Below, in pieces: positions 1-6,782 of a DNA stretch of 48,000 nt. The DNA lies in NCBI GenBank assembly GCA_902579925.1, contig CACHIS010000004.1, positions 1 through 48,000 of the forward strand, in the 5' to 3' direction. A model generated the notes under the pieces. It saw only the letters and a list, made by a program, of their open reading frames with translations, searched no databases and was not told the DNA's origin. The DNA comes from an uncultured Pelagibacteraceae bacterium. GTDB lineage: Bacteria; Pseudomonadota; Alphaproteobacteria; Pelagibacterales; Pelagibacteraceae. Both the position numbers and the translations under genes were made by a program. How positions within the stretch are numbered: position 1 is the stretch's first letter; each line of letters begins with the position of its first letter.

Positions 1-1070
1 AACATCTATCAAATCCCTCGATCCAAAAGTAAAAAAAGCTATTGATCTTGCTTATTCTAGAATTCATAAATTTCATTCTTTGCAAAAATTTAAAAATATT
101 TCTTACTTAGATAAATTTAAAAATAGACTTGAATATAAGTACCTACCAATCGAGTCCGTTGCGGTTTATGTGCCTGGATCATCAGCATCATATCCATCAA
201 GTGTTTTGATGAACGCTATTCCAGCAATAGTGGCTGGAGTAAAAAAGAATAGTTATGATTAATCCAGGGTACCAAGGAAAACAAAATGCTGCTGTTTTAT
301 ACGCTGCTAAGAAATGTAAAATTAAAGAGATATATTCAATAGGTGGCCCATCGGCTATTGCAGCAGTTACTTATGGCACAAGAAAAATTAATAAAGTTAG
401 TAAAATTGTAGGACCTGGTAATATGTATGTTGCTGCTGCTAAAAAAGAAGTTTTTGGTGATGTTGGTGTTGAAGGAATGACAGCAGGACCTTCTGAGATT
501 ACAGTTGTTGGTGATAGATTTTCAAATCCAGTATGGATAGCAAGCGATCTTGTTGGCCAAGCAGAACATGATGAACTTGCTCAATGTATATTAATCTCAA
601 AAAGTAAAGATTTAATAAAAAAAACTAAAATAGAAATATTTAACCAGTTAAATAATATACCAAGAATATCTATTGCAAAAAAAAGTTTGATTAACAATGG
701 AATTTTAATTCAAGTGAGCTCAGATAAAGAAATAGTTGATGTTGTAAATAGAATTGCCCCGGAACACTTAGAATTAAATGTAAAAAATTATAAGTCATTT
801 ATTCCGAAAATTAAAAATGCTGGATCAATTTGTTTGGGAAAATATGCTGTGATGGCAATGACTGATTATAATGTTGGATCAAACCATATATTACCAACCA
901 ATGGATCGGCTAAATTTTCAAGCGGCATAAGTGTGAATGAATTTTATAAAAGAATCTCTTATATAAACTTATCAAAAAAGGGTATTGAAAAGCTTGGACC
1001 ATCAGCTATAACTCTTGCAAATTATGAAGGGTTGGCTGGACATGCTCAATCTGTAAAAAAAAAGAATTAG
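1..1070 (+). pseudogene. hisD: Histidinol dehydrogenase, 5'-truncated by the window edge and frameshifted
   Basis: HisD oxidises L-histidinol to histidine in two NAD-dependent steps, the last reactions of histidine synthesis. The visible part reads in frame 2 from base 2, then continues one frame over after about 246. Family signatures are present on both sides: [13 protein letters not shown] before the break, and GPGNMYV, GPSEI, GQAEHDELAQ (zinc and substrate site) and IAPEHLEL after it. Removing one A from the A6 run at 241-246 restores the expected [12 protein letters not shown] junction, so this is a single +1 slip rather than decay. It may be a sequencing or assembly error, because histidine synthesis genes elsewhere in the window are intact. 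infA follows 12 bp downstream on the same strand. Confidence 0.9.
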
Positions 1071-1082
1071 GAGAAAATAAAT

Positions 1083-1298
1083 TTGTCAAAACAAGATTTA
1101 CTTGAATTCAAAGGTAAGGTAACTGACTTGTTACCTAATGCTATGTTTAGAGTTCAATTAGAGAATGGTCATGTGGTAACAGCTCATACTGCTGGCAAAT
1201 TGAGAAAAAACAGAATTCGAGTATTGCAGGGTGATAATGTGACTGTAGAAATGACACCTTATGACCTTACTAAAGGCAGAATTATCTTTAGAGGTTAA
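1083..1298 (+). CDS. infA: Translation initiation factor IF-1
   Basis: IF-1 binds the A site of the 30S subunit and helps IF-2 and IF-3 assemble the initiation complex. The protein has 71 residues (72 is usual) and is a single S1-like OB fold: [25 protein letters not shown], then the typical [20 protein letters not shown] and the conserved PYDLTKGRI tail. The start is TTG at 1083, preceded by AGGAGA at 1069-1074, which overlaps the hisD stop. No ATG fits the conserved N-terminus, so the TTG start is well supported. It is probably cotranscribed with hisD and with the tRNA-Phe gene that begins 5 bp after its stop. Confidence 0.96.
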   Translation: MSKQDLLEFKGKVTDLLPNAMFRVQLENGHVVTAHTAGKLRKNRIRVLQGDNVTVEMTPYDLTKGRIIFRG

Positions 1299-1303
1299 TT
1301 TTT

Positions 1304-1378
1304 GCCTCGGTAGCTCAGGAGTAGAGCAGAGCCCTGAAAAGGCTTGTGTCGGAGGTGCGAATCCTTCCCGAGGCACCA
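1304..1378 (+). tRNA. tRNA-Phe (GAA)
   Basis: The cloverleaf folds with acceptor GCCTCGG/CCGAGGC, D stem GCTC/GAGC, anticodon stem GAGCC/GGCTT with loop CTGAAAA (anticodon GAA), T stem GGAGG/CCTTC with one G-T wobble, A73 and an encoded CCA. The length is 75 nt. The T loop reads TGCGAAT, so position 55 is G where nearly all elongator tRNAs have T (pseudouridine). The two tRNAs in the rRNA operon have ordinary TTCGA loops. It lies just behind infA and probably shares its transcript. Confidence 0.93.
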
Positions 1379-1454
1379 CCAAAACATCTTGAAATTAATA
1401 CAAAAAAACTTAACCTTTCATTATAAAAAATAACAAAAGGATGAGTTAAAAAAA

Positions 1455-1667
1455 ATGAGTACAATTCAAGGTAAAGTAAAGTGGTTTAACGGTAAAAAAG
1501 GTTACGGTTTTATAGAAAGAGACGACAAAGAGAAAGATGCCTTTGTTCATGCTAGTGCAGTTAAAGCAGCAGGTATGAGATTTCTTAATGAAGGAGATAA
1601 GCTAGAATTTACATTAGAAGATGGTCCAAAAGGACCCTCTGCGGTTAACTTAAAAAAATTAGATTAA
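1455..1667 (+). CDS. Cold-shock domain protein (CspA family)
   Basis: This is a small single-stranded nucleic-acid-binding protein and RNA chaperone of 70 residues, the usual size. It contains RNP1 KKGYGFIE (residues about 14-21) and RNP2 DAFVHAS (about 28-34), after the standard [15 protein letters not shown] opening. AAAAGGATGAG at 1434-1444 gives a plausible purine-rich binding site somewhat far upstream of ATG 1455. The 76 bp between it and the tRNA-Phe contains no clear hairpin terminator. The exact paralogue (cspA, cspE and so on) cannot be decided from sequence alone. Confidence 0.95.
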   Translation: MSTIQGKVKWFNGKKGYGFIERDDKEKDAFVHASAVKAAGMRFLNEGDKLEFTLEDGPKGPSAVNLKKLD

Positions 1668-1691
1668 TATTAATAATCTTTATAAATTAAC

Positions 1692-2405
1692 ATGCATTCA
1701 TCTGCGATACTCAATCTTGAAAAGTTTTTTTTCTATTTATTTAAAAAATTTTGATAATCCAAAAATACTAGATTTTGGGAGTCAATCTTTATCAGATCAC
1801 ATTGGATCAAAAGTTTTATTGAATAAAATGGATATAAACTATGAATACACTGGAGTAGATATTGAAAAGGGAAATAATGTAGATATTGTTTTAGGAGACC
1901 CTTACTCATTTAAAGAAATTCCTGATTCAACTTACGATGTAATTATAAGTACATCAGTATTTGAGCACGTCGAGTTTTTTTTGGCTTACTTATTTAGAAA
2001 TACTCAGAATTTTAAAACCCAAGGGAATTTTTTATTTTAATGTACCCTCAAATGGTGATTTTCATAGATGGCCCCAAGATTGTTGGAGGTTTTATCCGGA
2101 TAGTGGAAATGCTTTAATCAATTGGGCTAAAAGAAATAATTTTAATCCTTGTCTGTTAGAGTCTTACGTATCAAAACAATACCTAGAATGTGGTTGGAAT
2201 GATTATGTTTCAGTAACTTTAAAGAATGAAAAATATTTAGAGTCCTTTAATGATAGAATTATTTATAACTATAAAAAAATTTCTTAATGGAATTGACCAT
2301 AATAAAAAACTTTATAACTTTTCAAATAAGTCAGAGGATCATAAAAATTGGGGATTTCGTTTGTGGTATAGAATAAGAAAAAAAATTGATAAAATAAAGA
2401 AGTGA
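1692..2405 (+). pseudogene. Class I SAM-dependent methyltransferase, three +1 frameshifts
   Basis: Read from ATG 1692 with three single-base corrections, this gives a protein of about 236 residues. It has a Rossmann methyltransferase core: KILDFGSQ (motif I region), YTGVDIEKG (acidic motif II), YDVIISTSVFEHV (motif IV) and ILKPKGIFYFNVPS (motif V/VI region). The corrections remove one T from T8 at 1725-1732, one T from T8 at 1975-1982 and one A from A7 at 2273-2279. Each moves the frame by +1. The restored stop TGA (2403-2405) overlaps the GTG start of the next gene, a normal coupled junction that supports the reconstruction. With the neighbouring DUF4422 gene it probably modifies a surface glycan. 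The substrate is unknown. The gene is either really broken, mis-sequenced, or rescued by slippage. Confidence 0.8.
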
Positions 2406-3211
2406 ATAACCTAGAAATTTTTTGCATTTGTATTCACAATAAACTTTTAGATAAGATCAAGAAATTAAATTATACTCCTGTAGGACTAGGTTCAGATATA
2501 TTTTCTAGTGAATGGACTAGAGATAATAGTGGGGTTAATATCAGCTCTAAAAATAAATTTTATGGTGAATTGACTTTTCATTATTGGCTTTGGAAAAATA
2601 AGCTTAAAAGTATTCAAAACGATAAATGGATTGGTTTTTGTGGATATAGAAGATTTTGGAAAAATGAATTTGATAACACAGATAAATCTTTAGATATTAA
2701 TAAAAAAATTTTAAAAAAAATTCCATCTAGTTGGGAAAAATATGATGTAATTCTTGGCGAGCATATCTACTTAAATCAAATACCTTTGATTAAAATAATT
2801 AAGTATGGAAAACTTGCTTTTTTAAGAAATCCTGGAGCAGTATTTAACAAAGGGAGAAGCATAAGGTTTCAATTTGATATGTTTCACGGCAATGGAATTC
2901 TAGACAAAGCTATAGATCTATTGAGTCAAAACGATAGAGAAGATTTTAAACTTTTCGTAGAACAAAATATCTCATTTAATTATGGTAATATGTTTATATG
3001 TAAGTCTAAAGAATTGATGAATAAATACTACGAAACTTTGTTTCCATGGCTGGAAAAATGTGAAACTTTTCTTGGTTTCGAATTAAAAGGATATGAGTCA
3101 AGAACTTATGGTTTTTTAGCTGAAAGATTTATGTCCTATTGGTTTAATAAAAATTCAAAAGTACATGAAATTCCAGTCATATATCACGATCTGAATAAAG
3201 AGATGTCTTAA
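2402..3211 (+). CDS. DUF4422 family glycosyltransferase-like protein
   Basis: The 269-residue protein resembles the DUF4422 family found in capsule and O-antigen clusters. Seen in sequence: GELTFHYWLWKN near residue 55 and IGFCGYRRFWKN near 80, which match the family's HYW and YRR signatures, and a C-terminal LFPWLEKCETF followed by RTYGFLAERFMSYWF. The GTG start at 2402 overlaps the reconstructed stop of the upstream methyltransferase (GTGA), suggesting translational coupling. No ATG fits better at the N-terminus. No signal peptide is visible, so it is probably cytoplasmic or peripheral to the membrane. A sugar-transfer role is inferred from family context only. Confidence 0.8.
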   Translation: MNNLEIFCICIHNKLLDKIKKLNYTPVGLGSDIFSSEWTRDNSGVNISSKNKFYGELTFHYWLWKNKLKSIQNDKWIGFCGYRRFWKNEFDNTDKSLDINKKILKKIPSSWEKYDVILGEHIYLNQIPLIKIIKYGKLAFLRNPGAVFNKGRSIRFQFDMFHGNGILDKAIDLLSQNDREDFKLFVEQNISFNYGNMFICKSKELMNKYYETLFPWLEKCETFLGFELKGYESRTYGFLAERFMSYWFNKNSKVHEIPVIYHDLNKEMS

Positions 3212-3272
3212 TAAGAAAAAGACATTTCTTTTAAGGGTTGAAAAATTTTAATTTTTGTCTAAAAGGTTTCTC

Positions 3273-3371
3273 ATGAAAATAGATGAAATAAACACCCTGT
3301 TAAAAATAAATTTTCAAGTAGATCTTGGAGTGAATAATACAGGTGCGCACGCTCATTTCCACGCTGGCTAA
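3273..3371 (+). CDS. Possible leader mini-ORF ending in clustered His codons
   Basis: This is an open frame of 32 codons from ATG 3273 to TAA 3369-3371. The N-terminus (MKIDEINTLLK) looks like ordinary protein and recalls BolA-like starts. The last codons encode GAHAHFHAG, with three His codons in five. It lies upstream of the tRNA-His-like element and hisS. The stop codon falls in the loop of the hairpin at 3363-3378. It may be a histidine-sensing leader peptide, a gene remnant or chance. There is no strong Shine-Dalgarno sequence; AAAAGG at 3261-3266 is the best candidate. Confidence 0.3.
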   Translation: MKIDEINTLLKINFQVDLGVNNTGAHAHFHAG

Positions 3372-3378
3372 GGCTAGC
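3339..3378 (+). promoter_or_regulatory. GC-rich, probably structured leader segment upstream of hisS
   Basis: About 40 bases stand out as clearly GC-rich in an AT-rich intergenic stretch. They contain the palindrome GTGCGCAC (3343-3350) and a hairpin GCTGGC-TAAG-GGCTAGC type stem at 3363-3378 (six pairs, one G-T). No T-run follows, so it is not a standard intrinsic terminator. I do not recognise a known riboswitch. The rest of 3212-3440 is AT-rich with no other gene apparent. Confidence 0.4.
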
Positions 3379-3440
3379 ATTAAATCTTTTATTAAATAAT
3401 TTTAAATAAACTTAAAATAAGATAAAAACAAAAAGGATAT

Positions 3441-3514
3441 GCCTTGATGGTGAAATAGTATCACGTCGGTTTGTGGATCCGAAGTCGTAGGAGCGTAACC
3501 TACTCAAGGTACCA
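3441..3514 (+). tRNA. tRNA-His (GTG) or tRNA-His-like leader element, non-canonical loops
   Basis: Seventy-four bases fold as a cloverleaf: acceptor GCCTTGA/TCAAGGT (G1-T72 wobble), D stem GTGA/TCAC, anticodon stem TCGGT/TCCGA (T-T mismatch next to the loop), loop TTGTGGA with anticodon GTG, T stem GTAGG/CCTAC, A73 and an encoded CCA. There is no G at -1 (the base is T), as reported for many alphaproteobacterial tRNA-His genes. The D loop AATAGTA lacks the paired G18-G19, and the T loop AGCGTAA lacks T54, T55 and A58, so the usual elbow contacts cannot form. The 3' end lies four bases before hisS. It is either an unusual functional tRNA or a tRNA mimic in the hisS leader. Confidence 0.7.
3506..3509 (+). 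promoter_or_regulatory. Candidate hisS ribosome binding site inside the tRNA-like acceptor stem
   Basis: AAGG sits nine bases before the hisS ATG (3519) and is the only purine-rich Shine-Dalgarno-like match there. It lies in the 3' strand of the acceptor stem, paired with CCTT of the 5' strand. Folding of the element would therefore hide it from ribosomes. Confidence 0.45.
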
Positions 3515-3518
3515 AAAA

Positions 3519-4916
3519 ATGAATAAAGAAAATAAATTAATTCCTGGAACACCGTCAGGTTTTGAAGATAGATGGAGCAAAAAATTACTTCTCAAAAGAA
3601 GACTATTAAAAGTCATTGAGAAAAATTTTATTAAATATGGATTTGATCCATTAGAGACTCCATCATTTGAAATAAGTGAAAATATAGGATCCTTTCTTGC
3701 AGAGGATGATAATAATCCTATGTCTGATGTTTTCTCTTTTAATGATGGCGAAAAGAATATTACTTTAAGATATGATTTATCTAGTCCGCTAGCTAGATTT
3801 GTTGCGCAAAATAATCAAGAGCTCCCCTCAATCTATAAAAGATATGCGATTCAAAATGTTTTCAGAAACGAAAAATCTGGAAATGCTAGATATAGGGAGT
3901 TTACTCAAGCAGACGCTGATATAGTTGGAAATGTTAATCCAGCACAATCTAATGCTGAGTTATGTAATTTAATCACAAATACTTTATTAGATTGTAATTT
4001 AAAAAAAAATCAGTTTACCATTAATGTAAGTAACAGAAAAATCGTCCAAGGTTTAATTGAAGATTTAGAAATTGAAAAAGACAAACAAACTAAGGTGATG
4101 AGAGCTATCGACAAACTTGATAAACCTGGGTTTGGTTTAAAGGGTGTCGAAGAATTATTAAAAAAACAGAGAAAAGATAAAAGTGGAGCTATAACAAAAG
4201 GAGCAAACTTAAGTGATGAGCAAGCTTCAAAAATCTTGGATTTTTTAAGTATTAAAGATTTGGCAGAACTTAAAGAAAATTTTAAAAATTCTGTTACTCA
4301 AGAGGGCATTAAAGAATTAGAGGAATTATTTGAAGTTTTAAACTTTGGGGATTACCCTGATCAAGTAAAAACTAATTTTACGATAGTTAGAGGTCTAGAT
4401 TATTACGATGGGTTTTGTGTTGAAACCAATCTAAATTTTAAAGCAAAAAATATCAAAGGTAAGGAAGTTGATATTGGAAGTATTTGTTCAGGTGGACAGT
4501 ATAATAAATTAATTTCGAGATTTAAGGGTGTAGATATTCCGGGGACAGGTATAAGTATCGGTGTTGATAGATTGCTTTTCGCTATGATGCAATTAAATCA
4601 AGTAGAAATTGACACACAAAATCCAGTTATTGTTTGTGTAATGGATGAAAAATATTTAAAAAATTACTACGAAATTTTAAACAATTTAAGAAAAAATAAT
4701 ATTAATTCTGAAATATTTTTGGATAGTAAAAAAAATCTAGGTAAGCAACTTACTTATGCTAACAAAAGAGAATGTCCAGTTGCAGTTATCTGTGGTGAAA
4801 ATGAATTTAAAGATAATAAAATAACATTAAAAAATCTACTTGGGGCCAAAGGAGAAAATAACCAAATCACATTTCCAAAAGAAAATTTAATAAATGAAAT
4901 CAAAAAATTTATCTGA
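3519..4916 (+). CDS. hisS: Histidyl-tRNA synthetase
   Basis: HisRS charges tRNA-His with histidine. It is a class II synthetase, here 465 residues from ATG 3519. Seen: TPSGFEDRW near the N-terminus, motif 2 with FRNEKSGNARYREFTQADADI, the histidine-specific RGLDYYDGFCVE block, motif 3 GTGISIGVDRLLFAM, and a C-terminal anticodon-binding domain. The frame stays open upstream to a TTG at 3471, but that extension is the tRNA-like element and is not protein-like. Start 3519 gives the expected N-terminus. The gene overlaps hisZ by 23 bp. The first residues and the HGL-to-DYYD variation fit the divergent alphaproteobacterial HisRS that goes with tRNA-His lacking G-1 (family knowledge; not tested here). 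Confidence 0.96.
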   Translation: MNKENKLIPGTPSGFEDRWSKKLLLKRRLLKVIEKNFIKYGFDPLETPSFEISENIGSFLAEDDNNPMSDVFSFNDGEKNITLRYDLSSPLARFVAQNNQELPSIYKRYAIQNVFRNEKSGNARYREFTQADADIVGNVNPAQSNAELCNLITNTLLDCNLKKNQFTINVSNRKIVQGLIEDLEIEKDKQTKVMRAIDKLDKPGFGLKGVEELLKKQRKDKSGAITKGANLSDEQASKILDFLSIKDLAELKENFKNSVTQEGIKELEELFEVLNFGDYPDQVKTNFTIVRGLDYYDGFCVETNLNFKAKNIKGKEVDIGSICSGGQYNKLISRFKGVDIPGTGISIGVDRLLFAMMQLNQVEIDTQNPVIVCVMDEKYLKNYYEILNNLRKNNINSEIFLDSKKNLGKQLTYANKRECPVAVICGENEFKDNKITLKNLLGAKGENNQITFPKENLINEIKKFI

Positions 4917-5952
4917 AAAAATCCTTAGATCAGTTCTGTCTAAAGGATTTAAATATATTAAATTACCCTCAGTTATTGAGACTAATCATATAGTTCAAAG
5001 ATCTGGTGAGAGTTTTAGAAAATTTATTTTTTCATTTACAGATCAGACAGGTAATGAATTATGTTTGAGACCCGACCTTACCATTGCGTCTTGTCTTAGA
5101 TATTTAGAAAACAATTTAAAAGGTAAAGAAAAAATATTTTATGATGGACAGGCTTATAGAAAATCTCAAAACAAAAAAGACTCTATAATTCGAAATCAAG
5201 TTGGTTTTGAGATTATAGGATCGAAAGATGAAAAAAATGACGACAAAGAAATAATAAATACATCAATTAAATCACTCAAAAATTTGAAATACTCAACTGG
5301 CACTCTAACTATTGGTAATGTAGAGATTTTTAATCTTTTAATTTCTAAATTAGATATACCAAAAAGATGGAAATTAAGACTCACAAGACATTTTTGGCGA
5401 GAAGATTATTTCAGTGATTTAATAAAAAGATTAGAGACAAATTCTGATGTAGATCCAACTATTGTTGAAGTTGATAAAAGACGATATTTAAAAATGTTAA
5501 AGGATAATCAATCATCAATTGTTGCAGGTAGAACATTAAAGGAAATTTTAGAAAGGTTTGATAAAAAGATTAAGGATCCAAGAAGAGCAAGTAAAGGAAG
5601 CAATACATCAAAAATCATTAAAGAGTTTTTAAAAATTAAATGTCCAATAAATAAAGCTGCAAAGGAATTAAATAAATTCTTTAAAAAATATAAAATAAAC
5701 CTTTTTGTTGATCAGAAATATTTTCCTGTCTCAAAAAACAAAATATCTAAATTGAATGTGGTTTTCTCATCAGGCTTTGGTAGACAATTGGAGTATTACA
5801 CTGGCATAGTTTTTAAAATAGATATCAAATTAAAGTCGAAAATTATTAATTGTTGTAATGGTGGTCGTTATGACAAATTAATTTCTGATCTTGGTTCAAA
5901 AAAACAAGTACCAGCAGTTGGAGCAGCTTTTAACTTAAATTATCAATTATGA
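4894..5952 (+). CDS. hisZ: ATP phosphoribosyltransferase regulatory subunit
   Basis: HisZ is a catalytically inactive HisRS paralogue that binds short-form HisG and makes it active and feedback-sensitive to histidine. The protein has 352 residues. Class II synthetase-like features remain: RSGESFRKFIFSFTDQTGNELCLRPDLT (motif 2 region), FSSGFGRQLEYYTGIVFK and GGRYDKLISDLG near the C-terminus. The anticodon-binding domain of HisRS is absent, as expected. ATG 4894 lies inside the end of hisS, and the 3' end overlaps hisG by ATGA, so hisS-hisZ-hisG are one transcript. Direct neighbourhood with its paralogue hisS is notable. Confidence 0.92.
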   Translation: MKSKNLSEKILRSVLSKGFKYIKLPSVIETNHIVQRSGESFRKFIFSFTDQTGNELCLRPDLTIASCLRYLENNLKGKEKIFYDGQAYRKSQNKKDSIIRNQVGFEIIGSKDEKNDDKEIINTSIKSLKNLKYSTGTLTIGNVEIFNLLISKLDIPKRWKLRLTRHFWREDYFSDLIKRLETNSDVDPTIVEVDKRRYLKMLKDNQSSIVAGRTLKEILERFDKKIKDPRRASKGSNTSKIIKEFLKIKCPINKAAKELNKFFKKYKINLFVDQKYFPVSKNKISKLNVVFSSGFGRQLEYYTGIVFKIDIKLKSKIINCCNGGRYDKLISDLGSKKQVPAVGAAFNLNYQL

Positions 5953-6635
5953 AAAATTTAATAAATATAGGAATACCAAGTAAGGGGCGGTTAAGAAAAG
6001 ATGTTTTAAAAATTTTTACTAAAAAAAGATTAAAGCTTATTTCTGAGCGAGGGGAAAGAGATTTGATAGGCTCAATAAAAAATAAATTAAACATAAAAAT
6101 TTTATATTTGCACGCTAGAGAAATTATTGAAAGATTAGGAGATGGCTCTTTAGATATCGGCTTTTCTGGTTTTGATTTATTAAAAGAAAGTGAGATCAAT
6201 ACCCAAAACAAAATAAATGTTATTAAAAAACTTAATTTTGGAAATGCTAATTTAGTTGTAGCTATACCTGATCCTTGGATCGATGTTCAAACAATAGCTG
6301 ACCTAGAAGAAATTGCATTTGAATTTAGAGATAAAAAAAAAAAAAGATTAAGAGTTGCAACTAAGTATCCAAATTTAACTAGGGATTTTTTATTTTCAAA
6401 AGGTGTTACTCAATTTAAATTGATTGATAGTTTAGGAGCAACTGAGGCGTACCCTTTTACTGGTTCAGCTGAATTAATTACAGACATAACATCTACAGGT
6501 GAGACTCTTAGAGCAAATAACCTACGTATATTGAAAGATGGAGAAATATTAAAATCTCAAGCTTGTATTTTTATTTCAAAAAAAAATAGTAAAAAAAAAG
6601 GTTTAAAAAACTTTGTCAAATTACTTTCTAAGTAA
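5949..6635 (+). CDS. hisG: ATP phosphoribosyltransferase, catalytic subunit, short form
   Basis: HisG joins ATP and PRPP in the first step of histidine synthesis. The protein has 228 residues, the HisG-S length that lacks the C-terminal regulatory domain and needs HisZ, which is encoded just upstream with a 4 bp overlap. Seen: IGIPSKGRLRKDV at the start, LDIGFSGFDLL, the block RVATKYPNLTRDFL, and the PRPP-loop region DITSTGETLRANNLRIL near the end. The codons for RDKKKKR contain an unbroken run of 13 A (6333-6345), a probable slippage hotspot. The tail overlaps a possible small gene on the other strand. Confidence 0.95.
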   Translation: MKNLINIGIPSKGRLRKDVLKIFTKKRLKLISERGERDLIGSIKNKLNIKILYLHAREIIERLGDGSLDIGFSGFDLLKESEINTQNKINVIKKLNFGNANLVVAIPDPWIDVQTIADLEEIAFEFRDKKKKRLRVATKYPNLTRDFLFSKGVTQFKLIDSLGATEAYPFTGSAELITDITSTGETLRANNLRILKDGEILKSQACIFISKKNSKKKGLKNFVKLLSK

Positions 6636-6752
6636 TTTATCTTTAAAGTATATAAGAATAATTTTGATGATATCTAAATTTCTTATTATTGCATAAGTGG
6701 CTATTAGAACCCCTATTCCAAAAATAATTTTCAAAATAAGATATAATTCCAT
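6621..6752 (-). CDS. Possible 43-residue membrane protein
   Basis: An open frame on the minus strand runs from ATG (6750-6752) to TAA (6621-6623). The product would start MELYLILKIIFGIGVLIATY and is strongly hydrophobic up to about residue 24, then a second hydrophobic patch IIKIILIYF and a basic tail. GGGA lies eight bases upstream of the start. It would be divergent from rmuC and would overlap the last 15 bp of hisG tail to tail. I recognise no family. It could also be an accident of AT-rich sequence. Confidence 0.33.
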   Translation of the reverse strand: MELYLILKIIFGIGVLIATYAIIRNLDIIKIILIYFKDKLLRK

Positions 6753-6782
6753 AAAAATCCCTTATAATACAAGTTACGAATC

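Noticed and set aside
3471-3518. N-terminal extension of HisRS from a TTG at 3471
   Set aside because: It translates the tRNA-like element, is not protein-like, and ATG 3519 gives the conserved start.
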